Assembly: GCA_910576545.1 (NCBI GenBank)
Contig: CAJTKM010000013.1
Span: 1 to 64,000, forward strand
Source: Lachnospiraceae bacterium
Lineage (GTDB): Bacteria > Bacillota > Clostridia > Lachnospirales > Anaerotignaceae
DNA length: 64,000 nucleotides
Reading direction: 5' to 3'
This document shows, in pieces, positions 47,765 through 56,123 of this stretch (its first letter is position 1; each line of letters begins with the position of its first letter). The translations under genes and the position numbers were made by a program. Below the pieces are notes generated by a model, which worked only from the letters and a program-made list of their open reading frames with translations, was not told where the DNA came from and did not search any database.

Positions 47765-48601
47765 ATGAAAAAAATATACGCGCTTTTTCTCATCTGCGGC
47801 ATGACACTCGGATTTTCCGCCTGCGGCGGGGAACCCGGTGAACCTGTGGAACAGCCCCCGCAGGAAAGCGGGACAGAGCTGCCGGAAGCCATGGCAACCA
47901 TGTCCGCGCCCATACACGCTCTGGCAGAAACCATGCTCAATACCGGCATGGATTACAGGCCGGATGACCCTGAATTTTTCTGGAACAGCCTGCATTTCTT
48001 TTTGGAAACGTACGGCAACCGGCACGAAGCAGTCGGGCTTTCCGATGAGGGCGTAATGCGCGTCCCGCGGAAAACCATGCAGGAGCACGCTATCGCACTG
48101 TTCTCATCTTATAATGACTTGCCCGAACTGCCCGAAAACCTTTCCAGCCGCATCGCCTATGAAAGCAGCTGGGACGCTTACCTTATCTATTCCGAAGAAT
48201 ACACGCCATATACGCTGGCATTGGCGGAACTTTCCGAGGAAAATGGAACATACCGCTTAGAGGCTGCCCTCAGCGGCATTGACGGGGAAACTGTCGGCGT
48301 ATGGGAAGTCGAACTGGTGAAAAACACCTATGCGGACGGCATACAGAACCCGCTGTATCCTTACAGCATTGCGTCCATGCGCTCTCTGGCGGCGCAGAAG
48401 GATCAGGCTGTCTTTAACGGCCTGACCGATCCGCACACCGCAGAGGTCACATTAAGCGACGGTACAGTCGCGGCGTTCCAGTTTGACACAGATTCCGAGG
48501 TCAGCAAAGCCCTGCAAAACCTGGATATCGGCGAAGGCTTTACCATAGAATACCTGACCGACGAAAAAAACGGGACGGCAAAGATTGTCAGTGCGGAATA
48601 A
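47765..48601 (+). CDS. Lipoprotein of unknown function
   Basis: 278 residues. Signal peptide and lipobox FSAC at about residue 20, followed by an acidic Pro-rich spacer (EPGEPVEQPPQESG). The mature region starts with a helical domain (FFWNSLHFFLETYGNRHEAV) and ends with a small beta domain (AAFQFDTDSEVSKALQNLDI; GFTIEYLTDEKNG). No family recognised. Surface-exposed, monocistronic. Confidence 0.8.
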   Translation: MKKIYALFLICGMTLGFSACGGEPGEPVEQPPQESGTELPEAMATMSAPIHALAETMLNTGMDYRPDDPEFFWNSLHFFLETYGNRHEAVGLSDEGVMRVPRKTMQEHAIALFSSYNDLPELPENLSSRIAYESSWDAYLIYSEEYTPYTLALAELSEENGTYRLEAALSGIDGETVGVWEVELVKNTYADGIQNPLYPYSIASMRSLAAQKDQAVFNGLTDPHTAEVTLSDGTVAAFQFDTDSEVSKALQNLDIGEGFTIEYLTDEKNGTAKIVSAE

Positions 48602-48628
48602 ACGTCCGCCTGCGGTTTGAAAAAACAT

Positions 48629-48655
48629 AAAAAAATGCCGGATAAACTCCGGCAT
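48629..48655 (-). terminator. Terminator of tRNA-Pro
   Basis: On the minus strand ATGCCGGA and TCCGGCAT enclose five bases and are followed by TTTTT. It may also serve the convergent lipoprotein gene weakly. Confidence 0.8.
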
Positions 48656-48662
48656 TCTGCTC

Positions 48663-48736
48663 TCGATGCGACAGGATTTGAACCTGCGGCCTCTGCGTCC
48701 CGAACGCAGCGCTCTACCAAGCTGAGCCACGCATCG
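48663..48736 (-). tRNA. tRNA-Pro (anticodon CGG)
   Basis: Acceptor CGATGCG pairs with CGCATCG, discriminator A. Anticodon stem CTGCG/CGCAG encloses TTCGGGA, anticodon CGG at 48702-48700. D arm GCTC/GAGC and T arm GCAGG-TTCAAAT-CCTGT are complete. No CCA is encoded. Confidence 0.98.
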
Positions 48737-48747
48737 TCAACGATATT

Positions 48748-48776
48748 ATTTTGCGCTATTTTTGCGAAAATGTCAA
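48748..48776 (-). promoter_or_regulatory. Promoter of tRNA-Pro
   Basis: On the minus strand TTGACA (48776-48771), 17 nt, CAAAAT (48753-48748), just ahead of the tRNA. Confidence 0.65.
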
Positions 48777-48899
48777 GATAAATTTTCGCAGAAAATAAAA
48801 AAATTGTTTCAGGAGCGAAAAACGGCGTATCCTGCATGAAATTTGTTCCCCGAAAACAAGATAAACAGCCGCTTTTATCGTATACTGGATACTGTCGGC

Positions 48900-49637
48900 T
48901 TAATCCTTTTCCTCCTCCTGTTCGCTGGCGGCGGCGCGGTTAAGCTCCTCCATATAGCCCGCCGTAATGATGCCGGACGGCAGAGCAATGATGGCAATGC
49001 CGACAAAAGAAGAAAGTATTGTTACCAGCTTACCCGCCGCAGTCACCGGCGCGATATCACCGTAGCCTATCGTGGAAAGGCTGACCGTTGCCCAGTAAAC
49101 CGCATCGAAATACGTTGGGAAGGTATCCGGCTCGATATTAAATATGATAAGCGCGGAAACGAGTACATACGCTGCCGCCAGTGTACAGACAGCCAGCAGG
49201 GGAGTGCGCTGCCTGTGCATCACGTCCAGAATGATGCGCATACTTTTGGAATAGCGCAGCATCTTGAATGCGCGGAACGCTCTGAAACAGCGGACAAGTC
49301 GGAACAGCTTCAGCATTCTCAGCCCGTTGGAAACGGCAAAAAAAGTCGGCAGTATGGCAATGAAGTCCACAATAGCAAGGAATGTAAACGGATAAATGAA
49401 AAAGGAAATGATGCCTTTTTCCAGATGTAAATCAGCAGTAGCTTCCCGCAGCAGGTAATCCACAATGAAAACCGCCGCCGCAACCGTTTCAATCATATGG
49501 AATACAGGCGGTTCCTGCTTAAAGGCAAGCGGAAAAATGCTGATAAGTATCAGCGCAATCATACTGTAATCGTAAATTTTGCTGGCACGGTCGTTTCTTT
49601 CGGCTACCGTAATGATTTCGTGTATTCGTTCCCGCAT
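48900..49637 (-). CDS. Voltage-gated-type potassium channel
   Basis: 245 residues from ATG 49637 (GGGAGCAG upstream). Six-helix Kv layout: S1 from YDYSMIALILISIFPLAF, an Arg-rich S4 (MLKLFRLVRCFRAFRAFKML), S5, then the pore helix and selectivity filter TIGYGDI near residue 190, and S6 (ILSSFVGIAIIALPSGIITAG). Conducts K+ across the membrane; gating unproven. No cytosolic regulatory domain beyond a short acidic tail. Confidence 0.95.
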   Translation of the reverse strand: MRERIHEIITVAERNDRASKIYDYSMIALILISIFPLAFKQEPPVFHMIETVAAAVFIVDYLLREATADLHLEKGIISFFIYPFTFLAIVDFIAILPTFFAVSNGLRMLKLFRLVRCFRAFRAFKMLRYSKSMRIILDVMHRQRTPLLAVCTLAAAYVLVSALIIFNIEPDTFPTYFDAVYWATVSLSTIGYGDIAPVTAAGKLVTILSSFVGIAIIALPSGIITAGYMEELNRAAASEQEEEKD

Positions 49638-49728
49638 TTTTCTGCTCCCATTGTCCCCTGTAAAACCTGTTTTTTCTATTATAGCACGGAACGCGGGGCG
49701 GCACAATGGCAGAATCCAACGGGACATT

Positions 49729-49755
49729 GTACCTTCGCCTGTCAAGCGAAGGTAC
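49729..49755. promoter_or_regulatory. Perfect 10-bp stem upstream of the L,D-transpeptidase gene
   Basis: GTACCTTCGC and GCGAAGGTAC enclose CTGTCAA. No T-tract follows on either strand, and it lies 28 nt before the start codon. It could be an operator or an RNA element in the leader; no known regulator site is recognised. Confidence 0.45.
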
Positions 49756-49783
49756 ACCTATAAAACAGAAAAGGAGAAAACAC

Positions 49784-50932
49784 ATGCATAAAAAGATTTT
49801 AGGGATATTTCTGGCGGCAGTGCTGCTTCTGCCCTGCGCCGCCTCTGCAAAAGAATCAGACACATGCCCTTACCGAATTACGGTCAATCTGACGGACAAC
49901 ATCGTAACCATTTACGAGAAGGACAGCGCAGGACGCTACACCACCCCTGACCGCGCGTTTGTCTGCTCGGCAGGCAGCTATACGCCGGAGGGAACATTCC
50001 GCACAACAAACAAATACATCTGGCGCCCGCTGTTCGGCAACGTATACGGGCAGTACGCTACGCGCATCACCGGCAGCATACTGTTCCATTCCGTCCCCTA
50101 TCTCGAACAGGACAAAAGCACGCTGGAATATGACGAATACAATAAACTTGGCACAACGGCTTCAGCAGGCTGCATCCGCCTGACTGCCGCAGACGCGAAA
50201 TGGATTTATGACAACTGCCCCAGCGGGACAGTCGTAGAAATGTACCGCGGCAACCGGAAAGAACCGCTCCAGCCGGAACAACCCGCAAAAATTGATACTT
50301 CCGATTCCCGGAAGGGCTGGGACCCGACAGACCCCGACCCTGCAAACCCCTGGAAAAACCCGAATGCAGAGCAGACGGAACAGCAAAAAGCGGAAGAACC
50401 GGATTCACCGCCGGAATGGGTAAAGCCCCTGTTGGAGGAAACACCCGCAGAAGCAGAGCCGGAAACAGAAGATTCCGATTCTCCGCCGGAATGGGTAAAG
50501 CCCCTGCTGAACCAGACACAGAACACGGAACCGATGGCTTCCGCCTCCGCTGAAACCATATCCAAAGTGCCAGCGGTATCCCTGCCGGAGGCCTTCCGGC
50601 TGCAGGCGGCAGGGCGGGAAACGGCTTATACGATAAAAGTCTTTCATGAAGATGAGGACTGTTTCCTGACAGAGCAGGACGCAAGGCAGGCATTTGCCCA
50701 TTTAGGCATTACACTGCTGTTCCAGCGGAAGGGTAACACAGTGGAGCCCATGGTGCTCTGGCAGAAAACACTGCACAGCATTTCTACCCAAAAGGTTGGA
50801 GGGCAGTTTTATTTCAGCCTGCGGGAGCTGGCGGAACTTACCGGTACAGATGCCATACAGACGCCGAACGGCGGGTTTTCCCTCCGGCGGCTGGACGGCA
50901 AGGTGTGGATAGACCCTTTTGTGACGGCTTAA
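49784..50932 (+). CDS. L,D-transpeptidase (YkuD family)
   Basis: 382 residues; ATG 49784 after AAGGAG. Signal peptide to about residue 21 (AASA). The YkuD domain covers residues ~25-160: ILFHSVPYL with the catalytic His and the SAGCIRLTAADAKWIYD motif with catalytic Cys. It makes 3-3 peptidoglycan cross-links. A Pro/Glu-rich linker contains SPPEWVKPLL twice. The last ~110 residues (YFSLRELAELTGTDAIQTPN) resemble a copper-amine-oxidase-N/stalk fold. Confidence 0.93.
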   Translation: MHKKILGIFLAAVLLLPCAASAKESDTCPYRITVNLTDNIVTIYEKDSAGRYTTPDRAFVCSAGSYTPEGTFRTTNKYIWRPLFGNVYGQYATRITGSILFHSVPYLEQDKSTLEYDEYNKLGTTASAGCIRLTAADAKWIYDNCPSGTVVEMYRGNRKEPLQPEQPAKIDTSDSRKGWDPTDPDPANPWKNPNAEQTEQQKAEEPDSPPEWVKPLLEETPAEAEPETEDSDSPPEWVKPLLNQTQNTEPMASASAETISKVPAVSLPEAFRLQAAGRETAYTIKVFHEDEDCFLTEQDARQAFAHLGITLLFQRKGNTVEPMVLWQKTLHSISTQKVGGQFYFSLRELAELTGTDAIQTPNGGFSLRRLDGKVWIDPFVTA

Positions 50933-51009
50933 ACAGCATTAAAAATAGTGGCAATTATTATATTCAGGCTTAAAATCCATTATAGTTTATCAGCATTAGG
51001 AGGAAAACC

Positions 51010-51366
51010 ATGCAATTTCGTTCGTGGGACGAATTAAAAAGCGAAACACCATTTTGTGGCGGAAAATGGGACCAACGCAAGCTGAAAGAATACCTTATCC
51101 AATCATGTAACATAAATTTCAATTTGAAAATAAAGCTGTACTTTTCACAGTTCCGAAAAGATGGCGATTTAGCAGATTTGCTTTTTGAGTTCTTATGAAA
51201 CGATGACTACGAAGGGTCCGATTGTCAAATTGGCGCCGCCTATTTCATCAGCAAATTAGATAAAAACATACTAAAAGATCGCAAAGCATTGCTGTTGAAA
51301 ACACAGGAAAACGAAGTGTTTTGGCGCAGACCATTTCAAACAGATGATTATTTGAAATGGCTATAA
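51010..51366 (+). pseudogene. Small gene interrupted by an in-frame TGA
   Basis: ATG 51010 behind TTAGGAGG encodes 62 residues to a TGA at 51196-51198. The same frame goes on without another stop for 55 codons (NDDYEGSDCQIGAAYFISKL to FQTDDYLKWL) to TAA at 51364. The two parts read as one soluble protein of about 118 residues, possibly an immunity-type protein. The region is distinctly AT-richer than its neighbours, which suggests recent transfer. A TGG-to-TGA change is the simplest cause. Confidence 0.72.
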
Positions 51367-51414
51367 AAGATTCGACGTTAAATAAAAACAAGTATTTCCC
51401 TACTGCTTACAAGC

Positions 51415-51459
51415 AAAAAGCGGCAGTTCTGCAACACTCAGCAGAACCGCCGCTTTTTT
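51415..51459. terminator. Bidirectional terminator
   Basis: AAAAAGCGGC-GTTCTGC and GCAGAAC-GCCGCTTTTTT around AACACTCA, between the broken gene and the convergent MATE gene. Confidence 0.9.
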
Positions 51460-51461
51460 AT

Positions 51462-52829
51462 TTATTCCTTTGTAAAATCTATTTTTTTCATAATCATTTT
51501 CATGAATACCGCACAGATAAACACGCAGGCAATTTCCGCAATCGGGTACGAAAACCAAACTTTATTCAAATCCCCAAGCCGTGCCAGCAGATACGCCACG
51601 GGCAGCAATACGACAATCTGCCGCGCAATAGATACAATCAGGCTGTAAATACCGTTGCCCAATGCCTGAAACACTGCACAGCAGACCACGCTGTAACCTG
51701 CCAGCAGGAAACTGATGGAAATAATCCGCAGTGCGGGGATACCGATTTCCAGCATGTATTCCGAAGCGTTGAACAGCCCCAGCAGCTTGTCCGGCAGAAG
51801 CTGGAACGCCAGCAGGCCAAGGAGCATGATGCAGATTGCCGCAATTACGCTCAATTTTATGGTTTCAAGTATGCGCTCCCGTTTCCTTGCGCCGTAGTTA
51901 TAGGCAATAATAGGAATCATGCCGTTATTCAGCCCGAATATCGGCATAAATATGAAGCTTTGCAGCTTGAAATATACGCCGAAAACAGCGACGGCTGTCG
52001 TTGTAAAGCCTGCCAGAATACGGTTCAGGAAAAATATCATCACCGAGCCGATAGACACCATCAATATAGACGGGATAGCCACGGTGTATATGCTTTTCAA
52101 TATCAGCCGGTTCGGCAGTATGTTTTTCAGGCTGAAATGAATATCCGTATTTTTTTTGAGGTTAAAATAAAACCCAAGCGTCATGCCGACAAACTGCCCG
52201 AATATGGTCGCAATCGCCGCACCCGCAACACCCAGCGCAGGAAAACCGAACAGCCCGAAAATCAGTATCGGGTCCATGATGATATTAACAACCGCACCAG
52301 CAATCTGCGTCACCATAGAGTAAACCGTCCGCCCTGTAGCCTGCAGGAGCCGCTCAAACGCAAACTGCATATAAAGGCCGAAAGAACACAGCATGCAGAT
52401 GCGCAGGTATGTTGTACCATACCCAATAATCTCAGGGATATCCGTCTGCCCGCGCAGAAAAACCCCCGTAAACAGCAGGCCGGCCACGATGAAAAACAGC
52501 CAGTTCATTCCAGCCAGAAACAGGCTGACATTTGCCGTTTTATCTGCCAGCTCCTGTTTTTTCGCGCCAAGGCTTTTGGAGAGCAGCGCGTTCACGCCGA
52601 CACCCGTACCCGTGCCGACTGCAATCATGAAATTCTGCATCGGGAATGCCAGAGAAACGGCAGAAAGCGCGTTTTCGTTAATCTGTGCAACAAACGCACT
52701 GTCTACAATATTATACAATGCCTGTACAAGCATGGAAATCATCATAGGGATAGACATGGAAACCAGCAGCTTCCGAATGGGCATCGTACCCATTCTGTTT
52801 TCTCTGGTTTCTGCGGCAGCGGAACTCAT
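51462..52829 (-). CDS. MATE family efflux transporter
   Basis: 455 residues from ATG 52829 (AAAGGAGGG upstream). Twelve membrane helices in two similar halves: LLVSMSIPMMISMLVQALYN opens the first, YTVAIPSILMVSIGSVMIFF the second. SFVAQ-type motifs (VDSAFVAQINENALSAVSLA) are typical. Exports drugs or metabolites in exchange for Na+ or H+. Substrate unknown. Confidence 0.95.
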   Translation of the reverse strand: MSSAAAETRENRMGTMPIRKLLVSMSIPMMISMLVQALYNIVDSAFVAQINENALSAVSLAFPMQNFMIAVGTGTGVGVNALLSKSLGAKKQELADKTANVSLFLAGMNWLFFIVAGLLFTGVFLRGQTDIPEIIGYGTTYLRICMLCSFGLYMQFAFERLLQATGRTVYSMVTQIAGAVVNIIMDPILIFGLFGFPALGVAGAAIATIFGQFVGMTLGFYFNLKKNTDIHFSLKNILPNRLILKSIYTVAIPSILMVSIGSVMIFFLNRILAGFTTTAVAVFGVYFKLQSFIFMPIFGLNNGMIPIIAYNYGARKRERILETIKLSVIAAICIMLLGLLAFQLLPDKLLGLFNASEYMLEIGIPALRIISISFLLAGYSVVCCAVFQALGNGIYSLIVSIARQIVVLLPVAYLLARLGDLNKVWFSYPIAEIACVFICAVFMKMIMKKIDFTKE

Positions 52830-52972
52830 CGCAGACCCTCCTTTATTTTTCATAATTCTACAACATTCCAAACTATGATATAGCAGTTAAAAATTATTGT
52901 CAATCGCTTTCGGAAAATCTGCACAAAAAGAAAGCAGACTTCCAAAAACAGAAGCCTGCCCATAAATGTTTT

Positions 52973-53854
52973 CTATTCTTTTGTTTTCCAGAGAAGCATG
53001 TTATCCTCCACGAACGGCTCAACCTTCTCCCGGTCTGCCAGATAGGACAGGTAGGAGCGGATGGTGCTGCCAACAAGGACATACTGATTTGCATCCATCG
53101 TCAGCCCATACTGCTCAAACACCCGTTTCAAAACCTGCTCAAACGGCAGCGGCGTGCGGCAGATTTCCAGCAGTTTATCCAGAATTTCCAGAGCTTTTGC
53201 CCTGTTCAGCGCCACAAGCGGGCGGATATCCTCCACCGCCTCGGCATGTGCCGGAATAAACAGCTTTCCTTCCAGATTTTCCACAAAATCAAGCGTTTCA
53301 AAATATGCCGCCACGTCATAGTTAAAAGAAATATGGTATTTCTGTATGGTATTTTCGCCGAACACGCAGTCCGCAAGGAAATAGACATCATCGGGCGTTT
53401 TTACGCCTATCATTTCCCAAAAATGCCCTCCCAGCGGAAATATCTCCATGCCCTCCGGCAACGGTGCATCTGCAATCTCCTGAGCTTTGGACGGCGTTGC
53501 CATCAGAAACTTGTTCCGCAGTTTTTTGAATGGATAGCCGCCGTAAAGAAAGGACGGCTCCAGTATCGGGTGTTCCACAACCGCCTTTTCCATCGGCGTG
53601 GCATAAACAGCGCAGCCCAAACGGTTCTGCAAAAGAGTATTGCCGCCGTCATGGTCGGCATTGGAATGGGTATTGATGATGGCGGTTAATGTCCAGCCCT
53701 GCGCATCGAAAATTTTCTGTATTTTACGTCCGGCGTCCTTGTCGTTGCCGCTGTCAATAAGCCAGACATCGCCATCATTCACGCGGTAGATGCCGACTTT
53801 AGACGGAGAGTTAATGTAATATGTATTTTCTGCCACCTGCACAAGCTCATACAT
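52973..53854 (-). CDS. MBL-fold metallohydrolase
   Basis: 293 residues. ATG 53854 is preferred to another two codons upstream because GGAGG then lies 8 nt away; the longer frame enters a repeat element. The metallo-beta-lactamase motif is THSNADHDGGN, where the usual first His-x-His is Ser-Asn-instead at H-S-N-A-D-H-D, so one metal ligand differs from the canonical HxHxDH. GHFWEMIGV and FLADCVFGE follow, then FIPAHAEAV. Possibly a lactonase- or hydrolase-type enzyme; substrate unknown. Confidence 0.85.
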   Translation of the reverse strand: MYELVQVAENTYYINSPSKVGIYRVNDGDVWLIDSGNDKDAGRKIQKIFDAQGWTLTAIINTHSNADHDGGNTLLQNRLGCAVYATPMEKAVVEHPILEPSFLYGGYPFKKLRNKFLMATPSKAQEIADAPLPEGMEIFPLGGHFWEMIGVKTPDDVYFLADCVFGENTIQKYHISFNYDVAAYFETLDFVENLEGKLFIPAHAEAVEDIRPLVALNRAKALEILDKLLEICRTPLPFEQVLKRVFEQYGLTMDANQYVLVGSTIRSYLSYLADREKVEPFVEDNMLLWKTKE

Positions 53855-53877
53855 GGGCATTCCCTCCTTTGTGTGGG

Positions 53878-54027
53878 AAGACCGTGGGGCGCTGCCCCAC
53901 CCCCTACAAGCCCTTTGAAAAGGGCTTGACCCCAAACTTTACTTTCAACCGCGCATAAGCGCGGTTGGTAATGGGTCAAGGGACAACGTCCCTTGCAGGG
54001 GATTGGGGACAACGTCCCCAAGGTCTT
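53878..54027. repeat. Hairpin-string intergenic repeat, copy 5
   Basis: Begins AAGACCGTGGGGCGCTGCCCC and ends TTGGGGACAACGTCCCCAA-GGTCTT. Inside are AAGCCCTTTGAAAAGGGCTT, CCCCAAACTTTACT, CCGCGCATAAGCGCGG and AAGGGACAACGTCCCTT. One of the two copies with both terminal words well preserved. Confidence 0.8.
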
Positions 54028-54033
54028 AATCTT

Positions 54034-54981
54034 TTAATCCATAGAATTTGTGGAGCCGATGACGTTTTTGATCTTGTCCTCAACCAGCTCCTGAATCAGG
54101 TCGCGCCCTGCGCCCAGATAGCCGCGGGGGTCAAACGCAGACGGATTCTCCCCGAAAGATTTGCGAATCGCCGCTGTCAGCGCAAGCCTCAGGTCTGTAT
54201 CCATATTAATCTTGCAGACCGCCATAGAGGACGCTTTGCGCAGCATTTCCGCCGGAATACCCTTTGCGCCCGCAATCTCGCCGCCGAACTCGTTGCACAT
54301 TGCCACGCACTTCTGATCAACAGAGGACGCGCCATGCAGAACGATAGGATACTGGTGGAAACCTTCTGCCTCCAGCTTTTCCGTAATCGTTGCCAGACGG
54401 TCAAAGTCCAGCTTTGCCTCACCTTTGAATTTATACGCGCCATGGCTTGTGCCGATTGCAATGGCAAGAGAATCTACGCCCGTGCGTTTTACAAAATCCA
54501 CCGCCTGGTCAGGGTCTGTATACGTTGCATTCGCCGCGTCAACGTTTACTTCGTCCTCAACGCCAGCCAGCTTGCCAAGCTCCGCCTCTACCACTACGCC
54601 GCGTTCATGTGCGTAATCCACGATTTTTTTCGTCTGTGCTACATTTTCCTCATAATCCAGATGGGAACCATCAAACATTACGGAAGTAAACCCGTATTCG
54701 ATACAGTCCCTGCAAACTTCAAAATCAGAACCATGGTCAAGATGCAGTGCGATATCCAGCCCTGTTTCCTCGATTGCCGCGTCCACCATCGCTTTCAGAT
54801 ATTTCGGGTGCGCATATTTCAGCGCGGATTTGGAAACCTGAAGGATAACAGCGGAATTCTGCGCCTTTGCCGCAGCCACAACGCCCTGAATAATCTCCAT
54901 ATTGTTGATATTGAATGCACCAATGGAGTAACCGCCCTGAAAAGCCTTTTCAAACATCTTTTTTGTCGTCACTAAAGCCAT
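54034..54981 (-). CDS. fba: Class II fructose-bisphosphate aldolase
   Basis: 315 residues. Zinc-dependent cleavage of fructose 1,6-bisphosphate in glycolysis. IGAFNINNMEIIQGVVAAA opens the barrel; zinc ligands are seen in LHLDHGSDFEVCRD and further at GTSHGAYKF and VLHGASSVD. The VMFDGSHLDYEENV block is the class II signature. Downstream is a repeat element. Confidence 0.97.
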   Translation of the reverse strand: MALVTTKKMFEKAFQGGYSIGAFNINNMEIIQGVVAAAKAQNSAVILQVSKSALKYAHPKYLKAMVDAAIEETGLDIALHLDHGSDFEVCRDCIEYGFTSVMFDGSHLDYEENVAQTKKIVDYAHERGVVVEAELGKLAGVEDEVNVDAANATYTDPDQAVDFVKRTGVDSLAIAIGTSHGAYKFKGEAKLDFDRLATITEKLEAEGFHQYPIVLHGASSVDQKCVAMCNEFGGEIAGAKGIPAEMLRKASSMAVCKINMDTDLRLALTAAIRKSFGENPSAFDPRGYLGAGRDLIQELVEDKIKNVIGSTNSMD

Positions 54982-55042
54982 ATCAAAACACCCTTTCTTT
55001 TTTCCTGTATTCTGTTTACATATAGTATCCTTTTATAATAGA

Positions 55043-55071
55043 ATTATAATACGGCAAGGCTTTCCTTGCAA
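55043..55071 (-). promoter_or_regulatory. Promoter of the aldolase gene
   Basis: On the minus strand TTGCAA (55071-55066), 17 nt, TATAAT (55048-55043), about 60 nt before the aldolase start. Confidence 0.75.
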
Positions 55072-55098
55072 GGCATTTTATGGCAGGAGGGAGAATTT

Positions 55099-55551
55099 AT
55101 GCGATATTTTATGACAATGCTCACTGTGCTGGGGCTGGATTTGGGAACGAAAAAATGGGTGGAAAAAAGCCTGCCCTTAGGCGGGAGGAAAGTAATTGTC
55201 AAAAACCACCTGTATCTGCGGCACATAAAAAACCGCGGCATGGCTTATAATACATTCAGCGGAAAGCGGAAAGCAATCCTGCTTTCTACCGCTGGACTGC
55301 TCTCATTTTACGCCGCGCTGTTCGCAAAGGCGGCGTTCGGCAGCGGCAACAGGAAGCTTGCCATGCCTCTGGGCGTAATACTCGGCGGCGGGCTGGGAAA
55401 TTTCTGGGAACGGCTCCGCAAAGGGGCAGCAACGGATTTCCTCTACATTAAAGCAAAAAACGCGCCGGTATTCAATATTGCAGATGTCGCACTGATGGGC
55501 GGCGCGCTCTGGCTGGCAGAACGCCTCTGGAAAACAGGCGGGAACCGTTAG
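55099..55551 (+). CDS. Signal peptidase II (LspA)-like protein
   Basis: 150 residues; ATG 55099 after GGAGGGAG. Four membrane helices of LspA type. The conserved blocks are KNRGMAYNTF and GGLGNFWERLRKGAATDF, then FNIADVAL. Both catalytic Asp (in TDF and NIAD) remain, but the conserved Asp of NxxDR is Glu (NFWER). So it may be a divergent active lipoprotein signal peptidase or a paralog with changed specificity. The genome has lipoproteins in this window that would need LspA. Confidence 0.82.
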   Translation: MRYFMTMLTVLGLDLGTKKWVEKSLPLGGRKVIVKNHLYLRHIKNRGMAYNTFSGKRKAILLSTAGLLSFYAALFAKAAFGSGNRKLAMPLGVILGGGLGNFWERLRKGAATDFLYIKAKNAPVFNIADVALMGGALWLAERLWKTGGNR

Positions 55552-55652
55552 TTTTTTGTCCTTTTTTGCCCGGAATCCGCGTAAAATGACACATTTCGGA
55601 CGCACTTACCGGCTTTTTTTCGAGAGAATGATAAGAAAAAGTAATTTTTCTG

Positions 55653-55681
55653 TTGCCGATTTTTGCGGAGTGTAGTATAAT
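55653..55681 (+). promoter_or_regulatory. Promoter of 6S RNA
   Basis: TTGCCG at 55653-55658, 17 nt, TATAAT at 55676-55681, a few bases before the expected RNA start. Confidence 0.85.
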
Positions 55682-55686
55682 AGGCG

Positions 55687-55880
55687 TAGAAAATCCTGAG
55701 ATGTTCGACAACTTGCCATATTTGAACCTACATTATCGACACGGGATTCCTATATGCAGGAGATATGTCAGGCCTCAAGCTAATTCCCTTTGGGCAGAGG
55801 AAGGCAGAGTCTGCTGCTGCGGTTACCCACCTGGCTTAGGCTAGGTGTCAAGAGGCAAGACCGGCATTTTGGGATTATTC
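55687..55880 (+). ncRNA. ssrS: 6S RNA
   Basis: About 190 nt with no ORF. It contains the conserved AATCCTGAGATGTTCG near its 5' end, nearly that of E. coli 6S (CTGAGATGTTCG), and the ends pair: AATCC with GGATT and CTTGCC with GGCAAG, giving the long rod of 6S RNA that mimics an open promoter and binds sigma-A RNA polymerase. Promoter and terminator fit. Exact ends are uncertain by a few bases. Confidence 0.88.
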
Positions 55881-55886
55881 TAATTC

Positions 55887-55934
55887 AAAGAAAGTCCCGT
55901 ACAGCGGAGTTATCCGCTGTACGGGACTTTCTTT
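55887..55934. terminator. Terminator with a 22-bp perfect stem
   Basis: AAAGAAAGTCCCGTACAGCGG plus A pairs perfectly over 22 bp with its complement around GTTA, with CTTTCTTT at the end. It directly follows 6S RNA and is unusually long for an intrinsic terminator. Confidence 0.75.
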
Positions 55935-55940
55935 GAAGAA

Positions 55941-56058
55941 GCCGCAGCATAGGGAATTTTTCCTGAAATATGTTTTTCCAGACGCATGGAATGCGGCTGG
56001 CAATCTGGATTAAGGGCTGGAAACCCTTACGGAGGTCAGGGCAACGCCCAAGGGTCTT
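55941..56058. repeat. Hairpin-string intergenic repeat, copy 6 (partial)
   Basis: Contains CCGCAGCATAGGG-like and GCATGGAATGC words, AAGGGCTGGAAACCCTT and GGGCAACGCCC, ending AAGGGTCTT. The left end is not recognisable. It lies just upstream of the SpoIID-domain gene. Confidence 0.55.
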
Positions 56059-56123
56059 CCTGTTCTTTTTTTTTGCCTGCGGCATAGGATAGTGATAAAG
56101 CCATTTTCGGGAGGGGACAAGAT

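Noticed and set aside
51196-51198. TGA as a selenocysteine codon
   Set aside because: No SECIS-like hairpin is evident after it, the residue context does not resemble a redox motif and a single nonsense change explains it.
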